Source: Acidobacteriaceae bacterium
Lineage (GTDB): Bacteria; Acidobacteriota; Terriglobia; Terriglobales; Acidobacteriaceae
Reading direction: 5' to 3'
Assembly (NCBI GenBank): GCA_003132825.1
Contig: PKYX01000492.1
Coordinates: 4,380-20,280 of the forward strand
Length of the DNA: 15,901 nt
This document shows positions 14,162-15,901 of this stretch, piece after piece. The notes beneath the pieces were generated by a model that was given only the letters and a program-made list of their open reading frames with translations, searched no databases and was not told the DNA's origin. The stretch's first letter is position 1; each line of letters begins with the position of its first letter. A program made the translations under genes and the position numbers.

Positions 14162-15283
14162 CTAGTGGCGGATGGCAGATTTGTCAATCGGCAGCGTGTC
14201 CCACGTGCGCCAGAAGGCCCTCATCTCCTCCCGCTTGCCGAGGGAAACGCGGATCCAGGTGTCCCATGCGAGAGACACCGGAGCGATCAAGACATTATTG
14301 CTGCGGAAGTGCTGGATGATCATGTTGGCGGGATTAAATGTATCGAACGCGACGAAATTGCCGTGCGAATCCAGGGGCTTGATCGAGCGGCTCCTAGCGC
14401 TATTCTGAAATTCCTGGTGGTCGTCGGTGTTCCGTTTGACGACTTCCTGCAAGCTAGCGGTATCGTCGAGGGCGGCAATCGCGGCACGAACCGTAATCGT
14501 GCCTACATCGTCCGCCGTGGCGAAAGCCCGCATGCGCAGAGCCACATCGGCGGATGCGATCCCGTAGCCGACCCGCAGTCCCGCGAGCCCATAGGCGTGG
14601 GAAAACGTCCGGGTCACGATGATGCGCGGATCCTGCAAAGGCTGGTCGACAAATGATGCGTACAGGCTCGATGGCCGGGCATACTCATGGTATGCCTCAT
14701 CGATCAAGATGCAGCATGAGGATGGCAGCAGAGATATGAATTTCTCCAGGTCGGCCCGCGGTGTGATCGAGCCGGTTGGGTTATTCGGATTACAGATATA
14801 CACCAGGCCGGTGCTCGCCCCCGAGTGTGCGAGCATTGCGTCGAGGTCATGGTAGCCGCTCCGGCGCAGAGGGTCGGATATCACCTCCGCTCCGCTGGAC
14901 CGTGCATAGAATTCCAGAGCCGGAAACGTTGGGGAAGGCTGCACCAACTGCTTACCGGCGCCGAGGAAGGCGCAGCTCGCCATGCGCAGAATCTCGGTAG
15001 AACCAGCGCCCAGGATTACCTGGCCCCGGCTGACGTTGTGCGACTTGGCGATCCGCTCCGCCAATTCATAAACGCCCGCGCCCGGATAGCGATTGGCTTC
15101 GGTCGCAGCCAGGCGCACGGCTTCTACCACTTTTTCTGATGGTCCGTACGCACTTTCATTGTTATCAAGACGGATGGGGCTGCTGTTGGTCTGTACCGAA
15201 GGTACCGCCGCGGACCCTGTTGCCATTCCGGTGGCGATGCCTATACCCAAAATTTTCAGCAAGTCTCTGCGCGAGGAAGGCAT
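14162..15283 (-). CDS. Tat-exported HisC-like PLP fold-type I protein with catalytic Lys replaced by His
   Basis: A 373-residue protein of the histidinol-phosphate aminotransferase family. The N-terminus carries a twin-arginine signal, SRRDLLK at 4-10, followed by a hydrophobic segment to about 27, so the folded protein is probably exported. The aminotransferase body is complete: LDNNESAYGPS at 39-49, NRYPGAGVYELAERIA at 64-79, GAGSTEIL at 92-99, NPNNPTG at 165-171 (Asn168 at the PLP position), LIDEAYHEY at 193-201 (Asp195, Tyr198), GLAGLRVGY at 232-240 (Arg237) and WIRVSLG at 343-349 (Arg345 for substrate carboxylate). The Schiff-base Lys, normally TFSKAYGLAG, is His229 in TFSHAYGLAG, codon CAC at 14597-14599, so ordinary transamination is unlikely. 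The gene follows the SCO-family gene by 81 nt on the same strand and may be co-transcribed. Its substrate is unknown. The hisC name is not used because the chemistry is doubtful. Confidence 0.9.
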   Translation of the reverse strand: MPSSRRDLLKILGIGIATGMATGSAAVPSVQTNSSPIRLDNNESAYGPSEKVVEAVRLAATEANRYPGAGVYELAERIAKSHNVSRGQVILGAGSTEILRMASCAFLGAGKQLVQPSPTFPALEFYARSSGAEVISDPLRRSGYHDLDAMLAHSGASTGLVYICNPNNPTGSITPRADLEKFISLLPSSCCILIDEAYHEYARPSSLYASFVDQPLQDPRIIVTRTFSHAYGLAGLRVGYGIASADVALRMRAFATADDVGTITVRAAIAALDDTASLQEVVKRNTDDHQEFQNSARSRSIKPLDSHGNFVAFDTFNPANMIIQHFRSNNVLIAPVSLAWDTWIRVSLGKREEMRAFWRTWDTLPIDKSAIRH

Positions 15284-15364
15284 GATGGTTTATGCAGATG
15301 CCAAACGGAGGTCTGCTTTTTGACCCGATTGCACCTTTTTCCAGTTGGTGAGCCGTGCCACCGT

Positions 15365-15901
15365 CTAGTTATTCTGATCGAGCAACGTCTTTACTAAGTC
15401 GCCCAACTGCTGTGCGGTAAATTCATTTCCTTCAATATTGGCGGCGAGCCTGTCTTGGCGGTCGATGACAGCCGTATGAAAGGAGTGCACGAGCAACGCC
15501 TCATCCGGATAGAAATTCATGTCGAACTTGCGGCAGACCTCCTGGATCTCCGGGAGAGAGCCGGTCAGGAAGTGCCAGCCGTTGGAATCCGCCTTCCAAA
15601 TGCGGGCATAGCCGGTCAAAGCTTCCGGGCCATCGTTGGCAGGATCAATCACAATGCTCAACAGCACCAGATTCCGCCCCATTTGTTCCCTAAAGCGCTT
15701 CTGCAATTGTCCAAAGTTGTTCGACATTCGAAAACAGTAGTTGGGAAACGGACAGCGCGTGTAGATAAACGTCACGGCCACAACCTTGCCGGCAAACTGA
15801 GACAACCGAACTTGCCTCCGATTCTGGTCGGTCAAGATGAAATCAGGCACGGGCTGGCCAACCGCAAGAGCACCCGAACCGGGCGAACTCGATGCCACCA
15901 T
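15365..15901 (-). CDS. SCO1/SenC-family copper/thiol protein, possibly 5'-truncated at window edge
   Basis: 178 residues visible. The thioredoxin-like fold of the SCO family is shown by VGQPVPDFILTDQNRRQVRL at 14-33, LSQFAGKVVAVTFIYTRCPF at 33-52, LLSIVIDPANDGPEALTGYA at 80-99, and LLVHSFHTAVIDRQDRL at 136-152, which supplies the conserved metal-ligand His (139 or 142). SCO proteins deliver copper to cytochrome oxidase or act as thiol-disulfide proteins in the periplasm. The two Cys are Cys50 and Cys56 in CPFPNYC, a CX5C spacing rather than the classical CX3C. The visible first Met lies exactly at the window edge and is not preceded by any signal peptide, so the true gene very probably extends further, with a signal or a fused N-terminal domain outside the window. 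It lies upstream of the Tat-exported HisC-like gene on the same strand. Confidence 0.85.
   Translation of the reverse strand: MVASSSPGSGALAVGQPVPDFILTDQNRRQVRLSQFAGKVVAVTFIYTRCPFPNYCFRMSNNFGQLQKRFREQMGRNLVLLSIVIDPANDGPEALTGYARIWKADSNGWHFLTGSLPEIQEVCRKFDMNFYPDEALLVHSFHTAVIDRQDRLAANIEGNEFTAQQLGDLVKTLLDQNN

Noticed and set aside
1..15901. CRISPR array or prophage/integrative element
   Set aside because: No regularly spaced short repeats, integrase, attachment-site duplication or phage genes were seen; the only regular repeats are the in-frame protein repeats.

Overview
The window is GC-rich bacterial chromosome. Long secreted proteins built from tandem choice-of-anchor D (ASPM/SPD-2/Hydin-type) beta-sandwich repeats, a Tat-exported HisC-like protein, an SCO-family protein and a degraded IS701-type transposase together suggest a soil-type Acidobacteriota genome. 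This assignment is an inference from gene content; no intact marker gene is present.

Layout from left to right. 1-487 holds nothing I can name. 488-2824 (minus) is a large lipoprotein with one anchor-D domain, two Ig-like domains and a cysteine-rich C-terminal domain of unknown role. 3383-4729 (minus) is a CapA-type metallophosphatase. 5064-5480 is a frameshifted IS701-like transposase remnant that abuts a TylF-like methyltransferase (5619-6488, plus). 6871-7602 (minus) is a LuxR/NarL-type regulator whose receiver lacks the phosphoacceptor aspartate. It is divergent from an ankyrin-repeat protein (7876-8568, plus) across a 273-nt intergenic region carrying a large hairpin. 8794-9519 (plus) is a family 2 glycosyltransferase. 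10015-12876 (minus) is a 953-residue lipoprotein with eight anchor-D repeats and a terminal fibronectin III domain; a strong promoter and a structured leader lie upstream. 12877-14161 has no long gene but contains a probable 57-codon gene behind its own promoter/inverted repeat, several perfect hairpins and, at its end, a stretch resembling degenerate 23S rRNA domain V. 14162-15283 (minus) is a Tat-signal HisC-like PLP fold protein with His in place of the Schiff-base Lys. 15365-15901 (minus) is an SCO-family protein that reaches the window edge.

Functionally this looks like an accessory, cell-envelope region: two surface lipoproteins, a capsule-type phosphatase, a methyltransferase and a glycosyltransferase of the kind used on surface glycans, and two exported redox or PLP-fold proteins. 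There is no clear operon apart from the SCO/HisC-like pair. The points that most merit follow-up are the Lys-to-His PLP protein, the 23S-like segment, the pseudo-receiver regulator with its divergent ankyrin partner, and the leader of the 953-residue gene.
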